Counted from the stretch's first letter, positions 1 to 8,929 are shown. The stretch is DNA of 64,000 nt from RHKX01 sp035759925 (GCA_035759925.1 DASTTY010000073.1:29183-93182); one strand, 5' to 3'. Notes: generated by a model from the sequence alone, not told the origin. Numbers and translations: made by a program.

Positions 1-1
1 G

Positions 2-1081
2 ACTCAGATCCGGCGCTGGCCGTGGCAGGTCTCGATCCGCTACCGCCCGATCAACATGCACAACTGCGGAGGCAGCCTCGTCGCCCCGAAGGTCGTCGTC
101 ACCGCCGCCCACTGCGTGACGCTCGGCCTCAACCGGAACTTCCAGCCCGCCAAGGACTTCGATGTCGTCACCGGGCGGACGCGGCTCTCGTCGCACCGGG
201 GCCGGGTCCACGCGCTCGCCGACTACTACTGGTTCGTCGACGGCGCCGGCGTGCCGCTCTGGGACCCGAACACCGCCGCCTGGGACGTCGTCTTCATGGT
301 CCTCTCCTCGCGCGCCGACCAGCGGACGATCAAGATCGCCGGGCCCGGGGAGGAGGCAGTCTGGGCACCGGGGCGCCGCGCCTTCGTGACCGGCTGGGGG
401 ACGACCGGGGAGACCAGCGAGAAGAGCAGCGACGTCCTCCGTCAGGGTGCGATCAAGATGATCTCCGACTCCTCCTGCGACGACTACTACGGCCCGATCC
501 TCCACCCCGACGTGATGGTCTGCGCGGGACGCCGCGCCGGGGGCGTCGATGCCTGCTCCGGCGACAGCGGCGGACCCCTGGTCGTGCCGATCGCGGGGGG
601 CGATTTCCGCCTCGTCGGCGACACGAGCTTCGCCGAGGGCTGCGCCCGGCCCGGGGTGCCGGGCGTCTACGGCCGGCTCGCGTCCGATCCGATCCGCGGC
701 GCCCTCGCGAACGGCATCGAGGCGGTCGCCGGGGACGAGGTGCTGGGTCGGAACGCCACCCCTTCGAACGGCTTCGCCGTCGTCGCTCGCACCCATCGCC
801 CCCGCCGCGGCACCGGCGGGATCGTGCTCAGGGTCCCCGGGCCGGGGCAGGTCCACCTCCACTACTCGGCGAAGAGCCGCGGCGCCCTCGCCTATCCCGG
901 GAAGGCGGGACGGGTCGAGGTTCCGGTCCGGCCGCGCTTCCGGATCGCCCGCCGGCTCGCATCGGCGCCGCCCGGCGAGACCCGCCGGGTCCGGGTCCGC
1001 GCCCGCGTCACCTACCAGCCGCTCGGCGGCGAGGAGCACACGAGGAAGGTCCGGATCGGGCTGATCCAGCGCAACCGCTGA
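2..1081 (+). CDS. Trypsin-like (S1) serine protease, 5' end missing
   Basis: The gene enters from the left edge; the frame is already open at base 2 and reads RRWPWQVSI, the usual S1 beginning. Family motifs are all present: TAAHC (catalytic His), DVVF (Asp) and DACSGDSGGP (Ser), with an Asp six residues before the Ser, the S1-pocket residue that gives trypsin its Lys/Arg preference. Cysteines placed as in secreted S1 proteases suggest export, but any signal peptide lies outside the window. About 100 residues follow the protease domain; they are Arg/Val-rich, look like a beta-type appended domain, and I cannot name them. The start codon is not visible. Substrate is unknown. Confidence 0.9.
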   Translation, partial: TQIRRWPWQVSIRYRPINMHNCGGSLVAPKVVVTAAHCVTLGLNRNFQPAKDFDVVTGRTRLSSHRGRVHALADYYWFVDGAGVPLWDPNTAAWDVVFMVLSSRADQRTIKIAGPGEEAVWAPGRRAFVTGWGTTGETSEKSSDVLRQGAIKMISDSSCDDYYGPILHPDVMVCAGRRAGGVDACSGDSGGPLVVPIAGGDFRLVGDTSFAEGCARPGVPGVYGRLASDPIRGALANGIEAVAGDEVLGRNATPSNGFAVVARTHRPRRGTGGIVLRVPGPGQVHLHYSAKSRGALAYPGKAGRVEVPVRPRFRIARRLASAPPGETRRVRVRARVTYQPLGGEEHTRKVRIGLIQRNR

Positions 1082-1102
1082 TCGGGGACGACCACCCGGC
1101 GG

Positions 1103-2308
1103 TCAGAGCCCGGCGACGACTCGGTGGACGCGCTCGAGCACCCAGTCGAGCTCGTCGGCGCTGGTCGTCAGTGGCGGCGCGAAGCGGATCGTCCGCGTCT
1201 GCGTTTCCTTCGCGAGCACGCCGGTGGTGAGCAGCTCCATGCAGGCCTCGCGGGCGGTCGCGCCACCGGGCCCGATGTCGACGCCGATCCAGAGTCCGCG
1301 CTGGCGGATCGCCGCGACCGCCGGATGGCCGGCGGCCCGCAGCGAGGCGGCGAACCGGTCGCCGAGCTCGGCGGCGTTCCGCTGCAGCGAGCCGTCCCGG
1401 AGCAGGTCGAGGACGGCAAGCGCAATCGCGCAGGCGAGCGGGTTGCCGCCGAATGTGCTGCCGTGCTGGCCCGGCTTGAAGAGCCCGAGCACCTCGTCCG
1501 TGCCGACGACCGCTGAGATCGGCATGATGCCGCCGCCGAGCGCCTTGCCGAGCAGCATCAGGTCGGGCGTGACGTCCTCGTGGTCGGAGGCGAAGGTGCG
1601 GCCGGTGCGGCCGAGGCCGGACTGGATCTCGTCGGTGATCAGGAGCGCGTTCGCCTCGGTGCAGAGCGCCCGCGCTCCCTCCAGGTAGCCGTCGGGCGGG
1701 ATGATCACCCCGGCCTCCCCCTGGACCGGCTCGACCAGGAACGCGACCGTGTTCTCGTCGAGCGCCGCCTCGAGCGCGGCGAGGTCGCCGTAGGGGACGC
1801 TCTCGAAGCCGGGCGTGAACGGACCGAAGCCGGTCCTGGCGACCTCGTCGTCGGAGAACGAGATGATCGTCGTCGTCCGGCCGTGGAAGTTGCCGCGGCA
1901 GACGATGATCTTCGCCCGTCCGGCCGCGACCCCCTTCGCCTCGTAGCCCCACTTCCGGGACGCCTTGATCGCGGTCTCGACCGCCTCGGCGCCGGTGTTC
2001 ATCGGCAGCACCCGATCGAGCGAGCAGAGCCCGGCGAGCTCCCTGCAGAACGTGCCGATCCGGTCGTTTCGGAACGCGCGGCTCGTCAGGGTCAGCCGGT
2101 CGAGCTGCTCGCGGGCGGCGGCGAGGAGCCGCGGGTGGCGGTGGCCGAAGTTGAGCGCCGAGTAGGCGGAGAGCGCGTCGAAGTAGCGACGGCCCTCGAC
2201 GTCCTCGACCCAGGAGCCCTCGCCGCGGCTGATCACAACCGGCAGCGGCGCGTAGTTGTGGACGCCGTACTCCTCTTCGAGGCGGGTCGAATCGGCGGTC
2301 TGCTTCAC
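1103..2308 (-). CDS. rocD: Ornithine aminotransferase
   Basis: A 401-residue class III PLP aminotransferase. It should convert ornithine plus 2-oxoglutarate into glutamate semialdehyde (which cyclises to P5C) plus glutamate, in the cytoplasm. The N-terminal YGVHNYAPLPVV and SAYSALNFGHRHP stretches are characteristic of RocD, and LGKALGGG carries the PLP-binding lysine. The start is a GTG at 2308; a TATCGC element lies 6 bp upstream with no Shine-Dalgarno, which suggests a leaderless transcript. It is divergent from proline dehydrogenase and P5C dehydrogenase, so its product feeds directly into the enzyme encoded next door. Acetylornithine aminotransferase is the main alternative, but context favours RocD. 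Confidence 0.9.
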   Translation of the reverse strand: MKQTADSTRLEEEYGVHNYAPLPVVISRGEGSWVEDVEGRRYFDALSAYSALNFGHRHPRLLAAAREQLDRLTLTSRAFRNDRIGTFCRELAGLCSLDRVLPMNTGAEAVETAIKASRKWGYEAKGVAAGRAKIIVCRGNFHGRTTTIISFSDDEVARTGFGPFTPGFESVPYGDLAALEAALDENTVAFLVEPVQGEAGVIIPPDGYLEGARALCTEANALLITDEIQSGLGRTGRTFASDHEDVTPDLMLLGKALGGGIMPISAVVGTDEVLGLFKPGQHGSTFGGNPLACAIALAVLDLLRDGSLQRNAAELGDRFAASLRAAGHPAVAAIRQRGLWIGVDIGPGGATAREACMELLTTGVLAKETQTRTIRFAPPLTTSADELDWVLERVHRVVAGL

Positions 2309-2330
2309 GGTGGGGCGATACTTACCACTG
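2309..2330. promoter_or_regulatory. Divergent rocD / proline dehydrogenase promoters with shared -10
   Basis: Only 22 bp separate the rocD GTG (2308, minus) from the proline dehydrogenase ATG (2331, plus). GATACT (2317-2322, plus) ends 8 bp before the ATG, and TATCGC (2320-2315, minus) ends 6 bp before the GTG, so the two candidate -10 elements overlap. Both transcripts would be essentially leaderless and mutually exclusive at this site. Inferred from sequence only. Confidence 0.5.
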
Positions 2331-3635
2331 ATGCAGACGGTCGGGTCTCAGGACCGGATGGACGCGAGCGGCGAGCTCGAGGCCATCGTCCTGCAGCGCG
2401 GCCGCGAGCTCGTGGCCGCCGAGCCGCGGCGGAGGCCGCTACGAGCGATCGACGACGCGGTGACGCGGCGGATCTCCTCGCGGCCGGCGATGCGGAGCGC
2501 CTTCTACCGGATGGTCGACGTCGCTCCGGTCTGCAGCGGCCCTCGTGAGCTCGGCGCGCACTTCGTCGCCTACCTGCGCGGCGGCCGCCCCCCCGGGGCG
2601 CTCGGCGCCTCCGTGCTCGGCCTCGCCCTCGCCGTCGCCAACCGGATCGCCGGGCGGCGCTTCATCGTCGCCTCGTCGCCGGATCGGGCGATGCCCTACG
2701 TCCGCGGCCTCTGGAGCCGGGGGATCGGCGCGACGCTCGACCTGCTCGGCGAGGCCGTCGTCCGCGCCGAGGAGGCCGACGACTACGCCGGCCGCTGCAT
2801 CGATGCGCTCGAGGTCCTCGGACGTGAGGCCGCCGCGGCGGGGGCGCCCCCCGCCGGGGATCCGCCGCGCGCCGATCTGTCAGTGAAGCCCTCGGCGCTG
2901 ACCGCCGAGATCCGTCCCTGGGCTCCGTGGTCGGCGACCGAGGACGCGGCGATGCGGCTCCGCGCGATCCTCCGCAGGGCGCGGGACGTCGGCGCTCACG
3001 TCCACATCGACATGGAGTCCCTCGATTCGCGCGAGGCGACGCTCGCCCTCGCCGGCTCGGTCCTCGCCGAGGAGGAGTTCCGGGCCGGGCCGTCGGCCGG
3101 GGTCGTCCTCCAGGCCTACCTGCGCGACGCGGCCGAGATCGCCGAGCAGATGCTCGACCTCGCCGATCGCCGTGAGGCGCCGCTGTCGATCCGGCTCGTC
3201 AAGGGCGCCTACTGGGATCACGAGCGGATCGAATCGACCGAGCACGGCTGGCCCGAGCCCGTGTTCGCGACCCGGCGGGCCACCGACCGCAACTTCGAGG
3301 CCTTGACCCGCACCCTGCTCGACGCGCGGCCGCGGATCCGCATCGCGATCGGCTCCCACAACGTCCGCTCGATCGCCCACGCCCTCGCCTACGCTGACGG
3401 CACCGCGGCGGGCCGGGACGGGCTCGAGTTCCAGGTCCTCCGTGGGCTCGGCGACGAGCTCGCCGTCGCGATCCACGGCTGCGGCGCCCGCGCCCGGGTC
3501 TACACGCCGGTCGGCGACCTGATCGCCGGGATGGCCTACCTCGTCCGCCGGCTGCTCGAGAACACCTCGAACGACTCGTTCCTCGTCGCGCGCGGTCGGA
3601 CGGCCGACCTGGAAACCTTGCTGGAGCGGCCGTGA
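2331..3635 (+). CDS. Proline dehydrogenase (monofunctional)
   Basis: FAD enzyme of the PRODH/PutA barrel family, 434 residues; oxidises proline to P5C. Family blocks are visible: SVKPSALT, VHIDMES, RLVKGAYWDHE and the C-terminal YTPVGDLIAGMAYLVRRLLEN, the last containing the RRLLEN substrate-binding helix. The frame is open further upstream to 2256, but that would run into rocD, so I take ATG 2331, which sits 8 bp after a -10 element; ATG 2358 is an alternative. The stop overlaps the start of P5C dehydrogenase by 4 bp (GTGA), indicating translational coupling. Unlike proteobacterial PutA, the two activities are on separate polypeptides. Confidence 0.9.
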   Translation: MQTVGSQDRMDASGELEAIVLQRGRELVAAEPRRRPLRAIDDAVTRRISSRPAMRSAFYRMVDVAPVCSGPRELGAHFVAYLRGGRPPGALGASVLGLALAVANRIAGRRFIVASSPDRAMPYVRGLWSRGIGATLDLLGEAVVRAEEADDYAGRCIDALEVLGREAAAAGAPPAGDPPRADLSVKPSALTAEIRPWAPWSATEDAAMRLRAILRRARDVGAHVHIDMESLDSREATLALAGSVLAEEEFRAGPSAGVVLQAYLRDAAEIAEQMLDLADRREAPLSIRLVKGAYWDHERIESTEHGWPEPVFATRRATDRNFEALTRTLLDARPRIRIAIGSHNVRSIAHALAYADGTAAGRDGLEFQVLRGLGDELAVAIHGCGARARVYTPVGDLIAGMAYLVRRLLENTSNDSFLVARGRTADLETLLERP

Positions 3636-5197
3636 GCGACTTCGTCAACACGCCCACCCTCGACTTTCGCAGGCCGGCGGTCCGCGACCAGGTCGGCGCA
3701 GCGCTCGCCGAGCTCGACGCGCGGCTGCCACTCGCGGCCCCGGTCCGGATCGGCGACGGGTCCCGCGCCGGCGAGGAGCTCGTATCGACCGACCCCGGCC
3801 GGACCGATCGGGCGGTGGCAGTCGCCGCGGTCGCGGCGCCGGCGGAGGTCGACGAGGCGGTCACGCTCGTCGCCGCCGAGGGCCGCCGCGCCTGGTCGGC
3901 GCGGCCGGCGGCGGAGCGCGCCCAGGTGCTCGAACGCGCCGCCGGGATCCTCCAGGAACGGCGGCTCGAGGTCGCCGCGCTCGAGGTCCGCGAGTGCGCG
4001 AAGCCCTGGCGAGAGGCCGACGCCGACGTCTGCGAGGCGATCGATTTCCTGCGGTACTACGCGGCGCGAGCGATCGATCTCGACGCCGGCGCGGAGGTCA
4101 CGAGCATCCCCGGCGAGGCGAACCGGATGGGCTATGCACCGCTCGGGGTCGTCGCCGTGATCGCGCCGTGGAACTTCCCGGTCGCGATCCTCTGCGGGAT
4201 GACCGCGGGCGCGCTCGCCGCCGGCAACGCGGTCGTGATGAAGCCGGCCGAGCAGTCGCCGGGTTGCGGAGCGCTGCTCGCCGACGTCCTGCTCGCCGCC
4301 GGCGTGCCCGCCGCGGCGCTGGCGATCACCCACGGCGAGGGGGAGACCGGAGCGACGCTCGTCGAGCACCCGCTCGTCGACGCGATCGCCTTCACCGGAT
4401 CGCTTCCGGTCGGCGCCGGGATCGTCGAGAGCGCCGCCCGGCTCGTTCCCGGGCAGCGCCATTTCAAGCGGGTCCTGGCCGAGCTCGGCGGCAAGAACTG
4501 CGCCTACGTCGACGGCGACGCCGACCTCGACGACGCGATCCCGGCGCTGATGGCCGGCGCTTTCGGCTTCGCCGGCCAGAAATGCTCGGCGACATCGCGA
4601 GTCATCGTCCACGAATCCCGAATCGATGAGCTGACCGCGCGGATGGGCGGCGCGGTCGAGGCGCTCAGCGTCGGTCAGGCCGAGCGGCTCGAGACCGATG
4701 TCCCGCCGCTGATCGACGGCGACGCGCAGGAGCGGCTCGACGCCGCGGCCGAGCAGGCGGCGAGCGAGGGAACGGTGCTGGCGCGTGCCGACGCCCCGTC
4801 CGGCGAGCTGGGGTGGTTCGTGGCTCCCGCCCTCGTCGGCGGGCTCCCGGCGTCCTCATCGCTGCTCGACACCGAGCTGTTCGGGCCGCTCGTCACCGTC
4901 GAGGCGGTCGGCGACGCCGAGGAGGCGCTGGCGCGGATCGACGCGCTGCCGTTCGCGCTCACCGGCGGGGTCCACTCGCGCGACCCGGTGACGATCCGCC
5001 GGTTCGCGGACGCGACACCGGTCGGCAACCTCTACGTCAACCGCGGGATGACCGGCGCGATGGTCGGGCGCCAGCCGTTCGGCGGCAACCGCCTGTCAGG
5101 GACCGGCAGCAAGGCCGGCGGGCCCGACTACCTGCTCGGCTTCGTCGAGCCTCGGGTCGTCAGCGAGCGCACCGTCCGCCACGGCCTGATCGTTTGA
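3632..5197 (+). CDS. 1-pyrroline-5-carboxylate dehydrogenase (ALDH family)
   Basis: A 521-residue NAD(P)-dependent aldehyde dehydrogenase that oxidises glutamate semialdehyde/P5C to glutamate. PWNFPVAI and the KPAEQSP cofactor motif are present, as are the catalytic Glu in LAELGGKN and the catalytic Cys in AGQKCSA. The C-terminal PFGGNRLSGTGSKAGGPDYL is typical of the P5CDH half of PutA. It starts at a GTG overlapping the proline dehydrogenase stop. With rocD it forms a complete ornithine/proline to glutamate route. Confidence 0.92.
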   Translation: MSDFVNTPTLDFRRPAVRDQVGAALAELDARLPLAAPVRIGDGSRAGEELVSTDPGRTDRAVAVAAVAAPAEVDEAVTLVAAEGRRAWSARPAAERAQVLERAAGILQERRLEVAALEVRECAKPWREADADVCEAIDFLRYYAARAIDLDAGAEVTSIPGEANRMGYAPLGVVAVIAPWNFPVAILCGMTAGALAAGNAVVMKPAEQSPGCGALLADVLLAAGVPAAALAITHGEGETGATLVEHPLVDAIAFTGSLPVGAGIVESAARLVPGQRHFKRVLAELGGKNCAYVDGDADLDDAIPALMAGAFGFAGQKCSATSRVIVHESRIDELTARMGGAVEALSVGQAERLETDVPPLIDGDAQERLDAAAEQAASEGTVLARADAPSGELGWFVAPALVGGLPASSSLLDTELFGPLVTVEAVGDAEEALARIDALPFALTGGVHSRDPVTIRRFADATPVGNLYVNRGMTGAMVGRQPFGGNRLSGTGSKAGGPDYLLGFVEPRVVSERTVRHGLIV

Positions 5198-5253
5198 GAG
5201 TCTCCAAGACCTCCGGCAGGGCCTTGCATTTGCAGGTCCCCGGAGAGAGACTC
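5198..5253 (+). promoter_or_regulatory. Nested hairpin between P5CDH and cupin gene
   Basis: Starts one base after the P5CDH stop. Outer arms GAGTCTC (5198-5204) and GAGACTC (5247-5253) are perfectly complementary, and so are inner arms CTCCGG (5211-5216) and CCGGAG (5240-5245). There is no T-run, so it may be a terminator, a processing or stability structure, or an attenuator that sets cupin expression relative to the catabolic genes. Confidence 0.45.
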
Positions 5254-5286
5254 GTCCGGGCGGGCCCTGCGACAGAGGAGGCCGCA

Positions 5287-5649
5287 ATGGCCGAGATGGA
5301 AGCGAGGGACTTCGACTCCCCCGACGAGGTTCGCGAGTTCGAGGGCAACGGACGGGCCCAGGTCGTCAACATCGGCGGACAGGTCGTCGGAAAGGGAACC
5401 TTCGAGCCGGGCTGGAAGTGGTCGGAGAACGTGAAACCGATCGCCGGCACCGACTCCTGCCAGGTCTCGCACCTCGGCTACGTCCTCTCGGGACGGATGC
5501 GCGTCCACATGGACGACGGCGGCGAGTCCGAGGTCAGCGCCGGCCAGGTCGTCGCGATCCCGCCCGGCCACGACGCCGAGGTGGTCGGCGACGAGGCCTG
5601 CGTGATGGTCGACTTCGGCGAGTTCGGGGACTACGCGAAGCGGAGCTGA
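5287..5649 (+). CDS. Small cupin-domain protein
   Basis: A 120-residue single-domain cupin of unknown substrate. A GTFEPGWKWSENVKP stretch precedes a jelly-roll core with HLGYVLSGRMRVHMDDG (first cupin box) and AGQVVAIPPGHDAEVVGDE (second box). Two His residues (HLGY, GHDA) could be metal ligands, although the first box is poorer in His than in cupin dioxygenases. The ATG has a good ribosome-binding site (GAGGAGG 5 bp upstream). It lies 89 bp after P5CDH across a hairpin, so it may be cotranscribed with proline catabolism or separately controlled. Exact function is not predictable. Confidence 0.8.
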   Translation: MAEMEARDFDSPDEVREFEGNGRAQVVNIGGQVVGKGTFEPGWKWSENVKPIAGTDSCQVSHLGYVLSGRMRVHMDDGGESEVSAGQVVAIPPGHDAEVVGDEACVMVDFGEFGDYAKRS

Positions 5650-5694
5650 CCCGACCGACATAGGGCGCCGCGGGTTCGGCTAGCGTCCGCTGCC

Positions 5695-6567
5695 GTGAGC
5701 GGTGCATCGCGGCTGGTTGCTCTCGTGACGCTCGGCTGCTGCCTGGCGACGGCGGCGATCGTCCCCGTCGAGGCCGGCTCCGAGCAGATCGCGGGAAAAC
5801 CGGTCGGCGACCGGAACCCGTGCGGCGTCCCGAAGATCCGCAAGGAGCGGCGGCTGCTCTGCCCGGACCTGGCGATGGCGCGTCCCGCCGACCTCGAGGG
5901 CGACAAGAAGGGCGGCGTGCGGATCCTCCGCGCTCAGAACTCGATCGACAACATCGGCCGCGGCCCGGCCGAGCTCCACGGTCACAAGACCGGCCCGCGC
6001 GGCATGCGCGCCTCCCAGCGGGTCGAGAAGAAGGGGAAGGGGACCGCCAAGTTCCACACCGGAGCCCGCCTCTACTTCAAGCGGATCCCCGGGCAGGGCC
6101 GCTACTGGAAGTTCCACAACGCCGCCCGCTTCGAGCTCTGGAGCCTCGACCGCCACGGGCACCGGAAGCGGTTCGTCACGACCGGGCCGAAGCAGAGCTA
6201 CTGCCTGCGCGACCTCGACCACACCCATCCCGGGCTGCCGCACTCGCCGTCGGGCCCGGTCTATCCGTCCTGCAGCCAGGACCCGACCCGCCGCCACGTC
6301 ACGCTCGGGACCAGCGTCGGCTGGTCCGACGTCTATCCGTCGAGCTACCACGAGCAATACGTGAAGCTGAACCGGATCCGCGGTCGCGGCTGCTACTCGC
6401 TCGTCCAGATCGCCGACCCGAAGGACAAGATCCTCGAGCTCGATGAGAAGAACAACGCGGCCGCCGCGATCGTCTACCTGACCCGGAACGGGCGCTACCG
6501 CCCGAATCGCTGCGACGACGTCCGCGACCGCGGGCTGCCCCGCAGCGCCTCCTACCACCGGTTCTAA
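5695..6567 (+). CDS. Secreted lysyl-oxidase-like protein
   Basis: A 290-residue exported protein: signal peptide at residues 1-27 (SRLVALVTLGCCLATAAIVPVEAGS). The C-terminal part matches the lysyl oxidase family pattern: a GTSVGWSDVYPSSYHEQYV block followed by GCYSLVQIADP and a Glu/Asn-rich LDEKNNAA. The copper-binding His-x-His-x-His of animal enzymes is not intact; the equivalent stretch reads YWKFHNAARFELWS, with one His. It may therefore be a non-catalytic relative or bind metal differently. The GTG start at 5695 lies 8 bp after TAGCGT (5681-5686), a leaderless arrangement. Single gene. Confidence 0.7.
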   Translation: MSGASRLVALVTLGCCLATAAIVPVEAGSEQIAGKPVGDRNPCGVPKIRKERRLLCPDLAMARPADLEGDKKGGVRILRAQNSIDNIGRGPAELHGHKTGPRGMRASQRVEKKGKGTAKFHTGARLYFKRIPGQGRYWKFHNAARFELWSLDRHGHRKRFVTTGPKQSYCLRDLDHTHPGLPHSPSGPVYPSCSQDPTRRHVTLGTSVGWSDVYPSSYHEQYVKLNRIRGRGCYSLVQIADPKDKILELDEKNNAAAAIVYLTRNGRYRPNRCDDVRDRGLPRSASYHRF

Positions 6568-6578
6568 CCTTCCCCCCG

Positions 6579-7151
6579 ATGAGGGAAATCTTCGGACCAC
6601 CGCTGCGCGCCGCCGGCTGGACGGCGCTGATCGCCGCGATCGCTTTCCTCCTGCTCCGGCCGCCGTCGCTCGACGGCCTCGCGGGTCTCGTCGCGATCGT
6701 CGCCGGCGCCGCCGTGATCATCGTCGTCACCGCGTGGCTGACGACGAAGCTGGCCGGCGAGGAGATGCCCGAGCACGAGTTCCGCCGGCTCGTCGACCGC
6801 AGCGACGCCCTCGCCGCGCTGCCGCCGCCCGATCAGCCGCCGAGCGAGTTCGACGAGCTCGTCATCGAGGCGCTCGACGAGCTGCCGCCGGAGTTCCAGG
6901 AGCTGCTCGCGACGACCCCGGTCACGGTCTCCAACCGGGGCGAGGAGTTCCACGCCTACGGCCAGTACATCGGCGGGACGATGGCCCGCGACGTCTATCC
7001 CGACCACATCGTCGTCTACCGCGACACGCTCGAGCGCGACTTCGGCCACGATCCGGACCTGCTCCGCGCCCAGGTCGTCCGCACGGTCCGCCACGAGCTC
7101 GCCCATCACATCGGCTGGGACGAGCGCGGGGTCCGTGATCTCGGGCTCTGA
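6579..7151 (+). CDS. Membrane-anchored zincin-like metallopeptidase
   Basis: 190 residues. Two N-terminal hydrophobic helices (about residues 11-26 and 31-54) are followed by a compact minimal metalloprotease domain of the zincin_1 (PF06262) type: VRTVRHELAHHIGWDE gives HExxH with a following Gly-Trp-Asp. The active site should be cytosolic if both helices form a hairpin. ATG 6579 lies 8 bp after TAACCT (6565-6570), again leaderless. The next gene starts inside its 3' end (17-bp overlap), so the two are translationally linked. The native substrate of this family is unknown to me. Confidence 0.8.
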   Translation: MREIFGPPLRAAGWTALIAAIAFLLLRPPSLDGLAGLVAIVAGAAVIIVVTAWLTTKLAGEEMPEHEFRRLVDRSDALAALPPPDQPPSEFDELVIEALDELPPEFQELLATTPVTVSNRGEEFHAYGQYIGGTMARDVYPDHIVVYRDTLERDFGHDPDLLRAQVVRTVRHELAHHIGWDERGVRDLGL

Positions 7152-7974
7152 GCGGCCGGCGCGCGCGCTGCCGATCGCCCGCCGCCGCATCGATCCCGAC
7201 CGCGAGCGCCGGCGCCCCGACCGCGTTCTGCGCCTGCTCGACGACCCGGTCGTCGCGCTGCTTCCCTGGTTCGCCTTCACGTTCCTGCTCGAGCCGATGA
7301 CGTTCATCGGCGCCTCGCTAGTCGCCTTCGCGCTGAGCGGGTTGCTCGTGTTCGCGACCTGGATGCGCGGCTCCGACCCGCGCGTCTTCGAGGTCTCCGA
7401 CGCCGTCCTCTTCGGTCTGATCGTCGCGATCGCCCTGCTCCGCGAGCCCTCCTCGCAGTCGTGGCTCTCCGACCACGCCGATGCCGTCTCGAACGTGGTC
7501 CTGACGATCATCGCCTTCGTCTCGCTCGCTACCGGAAGCCCGTTCACCGCCCAGTACACGGAGATCCGCTTCGCCGGCACCGACGAGCGCCTGCTCGCGC
7601 GGCTCGACCGCGAGTCGACGCTGATCTGGGGGATCGCGCTGGCGATCACGAGCCTGGTCGCGATCTACGGGGAGTGGATCCTCGACCAGCAGACGAACCT
7701 CTGGACCGCCTGGATCCTGCAGACGGCGCCGCTGATCGTCGCCCTCGACCTGACGCTATGGATCGACCGCCGGACCATCGCCCGCGCAGCCGACGCCCCC
7801 GAGCTCGAGCCGCGCCCCGCCGTCCTCGCCCGCGACCTGCTCGCCTGGCTGCTTCCGATCGGCGTCCTCAGCCTCGTCTTCGACGGTGGGCCGCCGGCGC
7901 TCGGCTGGACGCTGGTCGCGATCGGCATCGCCGGTCCCGCGATCGCCTGGGCGGCACTGATCCGGCACCGGTAG
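7135..7974 (+). CDS. Integral membrane protein of unknown function
   Basis: 279 residues with about six hydrophobic segments (for example PWFAFTFLLEPMTFIG, LVAFALSGLLVFATW, AVLFGLIVAIALL, ALAITSLVAIYG, TLVAIGIAGPAIAWAAL). No family recognised. The GTG at 7135 overlaps the metallopeptidase gene by 17 bp; a later start is possible because the first 35 residues are charged and non-hydrophobic. Coupling to a membrane-bound protease suggests a common membrane process, but nothing in the sequence identifies it. Confidence 0.65.
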   Translation: MISGSERPARALPIARRRIDPDRERRRPDRVLRLLDDPVVALLPWFAFTFLLEPMTFIGASLVAFALSGLLVFATWMRGSDPRVFEVSDAVLFGLIVAIALLREPSSQSWLSDHADAVSNVVLTIIAFVSLATGSPFTAQYTEIRFAGTDERLLARLDRESTLIWGIALAITSLVAIYGEWILDQQTNLWTAWILQTAPLIVALDLTLWIDRRTIARAADAPELEPRPAVLARDLLAWLLPIGVLSLVFDGGPPALGWTLVAIGIAGPAIAWAALIRHR

Positions 7975-8041
7975 CGGGCTGCTCAGCCACCTCATCGCAG
8001 CGATGCCGGCTCGGGCCGGCGTAGCCGGGCGCTTCAGCCCC

Positions 8042-8896
8042 TCATCCGGTCGTCCCTTCGATGACCCGGATCAGCCCCGCACCGGGATCGCCGCGGACCG
8101 CGACGGCGGCAGGGTGCCGGTCGCCCCGGTGGAGGAGGGCATCGTCGAAGCCGGCCTCGACCAGCCGGGCGGTGGCCTCGTTCTCATCGCTGAAGTGGGG
8201 GTGCACCCGCCCGCGGACGAAGACCGAGAGTGCCCGGTTGAAGGCCTCCTCGACGGGATCGCGGCCGGGTCCGGCGAGTCGCAGGTCGGCGAGGTAGAGC
8301 CCGCTCGGGAACCGGCGGAGGGCCGCTGCAGCGCGCTGCCAGAAAGCGATGACGTCGGCGTCACCGAGGTAGATCAGCAGGCCCTCGGTGACGATCGCGG
8401 TGCCGACCGCCGGATCGAGCGTCGCTGCAATGGAGGCGAGGCTCGCATCGCCCTCCTCGCGGAGGACATCGACCTCGAGGACCCGGTGACGCTCCGAGAG
8501 CGATCCGATCCGCTCGAGTGCTTCGCGCTTGCGCCGCGCCATCGCCGGCAGGTCGGCCTCGACGTACGTGAGGTCCTCGCCCCAGCGCTTCGCGAAGCGC
8601 CAGCCCCGCGGCGACATCCCGCAGGCGGGCTCGATCACTTGGCCGATGACGCCGGCCTCGATCGCATCCTCGAGCCGCCGGTCGATGATCCGGTGGCGAG
8701 CGATCAGAAGGCCCTCCAGCGTCGGCCCGCCGAGGGCCCGGCTCACGGCCATCGGCGGTCGCAGGGCGTCGAAGAACAGGCGTCCCTGCCAGGTCGCGAG
8801 CTCGGGATGGGAGAGCCCGTTCCGGACCCAGGTCTGGCCCGTGTAGTGGGCGGTCGGGCTGACCGCGTCCGGCCCGCGGGCGACGCCGATGCTCAT
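8042..8896 (-). CDS. SAM-dependent methyltransferase, leucine carboxyl methyltransferase-like
   Basis: 284 residues. The SAM-binding region reads VIEPACGMSPRGW instead of the usual GxGxG loop, followed by an acidic VEADLP strand end, and AIVTEGLLIYL is a signature of the LCM/PPM1-like O-methyltransferase family common in actinobacteria. The N-terminal AHYTGQTWVRNGLS is also family-typical. Cytoplasmic; small-molecule or carboxyl methylation is likely but the acceptor is unknown. The ATG at 8896 lacks a clear ribosome-binding site. The upstream gene on the same strand is the YeaQ/GlsB protein, 33 bp away. Confidence 0.8.
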   Translation of the reverse strand: MSIGVARGPDAVSPTAHYTGQTWVRNGLSHPELATWQGRLFFDALRPPMAVSRALGGPTLEGLLIARHRIIDRRLEDAIEAGVIGQVIEPACGMSPRGWRFAKRWGEDLTYVEADLPAMARRKREALERIGSLSERHRVLEVDVLREEGDASLASIAATLDPAVGTAIVTEGLLIYLGDADVIAFWQRAAAALRRFPSGLYLADLRLAGPGRDPVEEAFNRALSVFVRGRVHPHFSDENEATARLVEAGFDDALLHRGDRHPAAVAVRGDPGAGLIRVIEGTTG

Positions 8897-8929
8897 CGCT
8901 CGATCGCTCGTCAGCGGCTGGGCGCGCGC

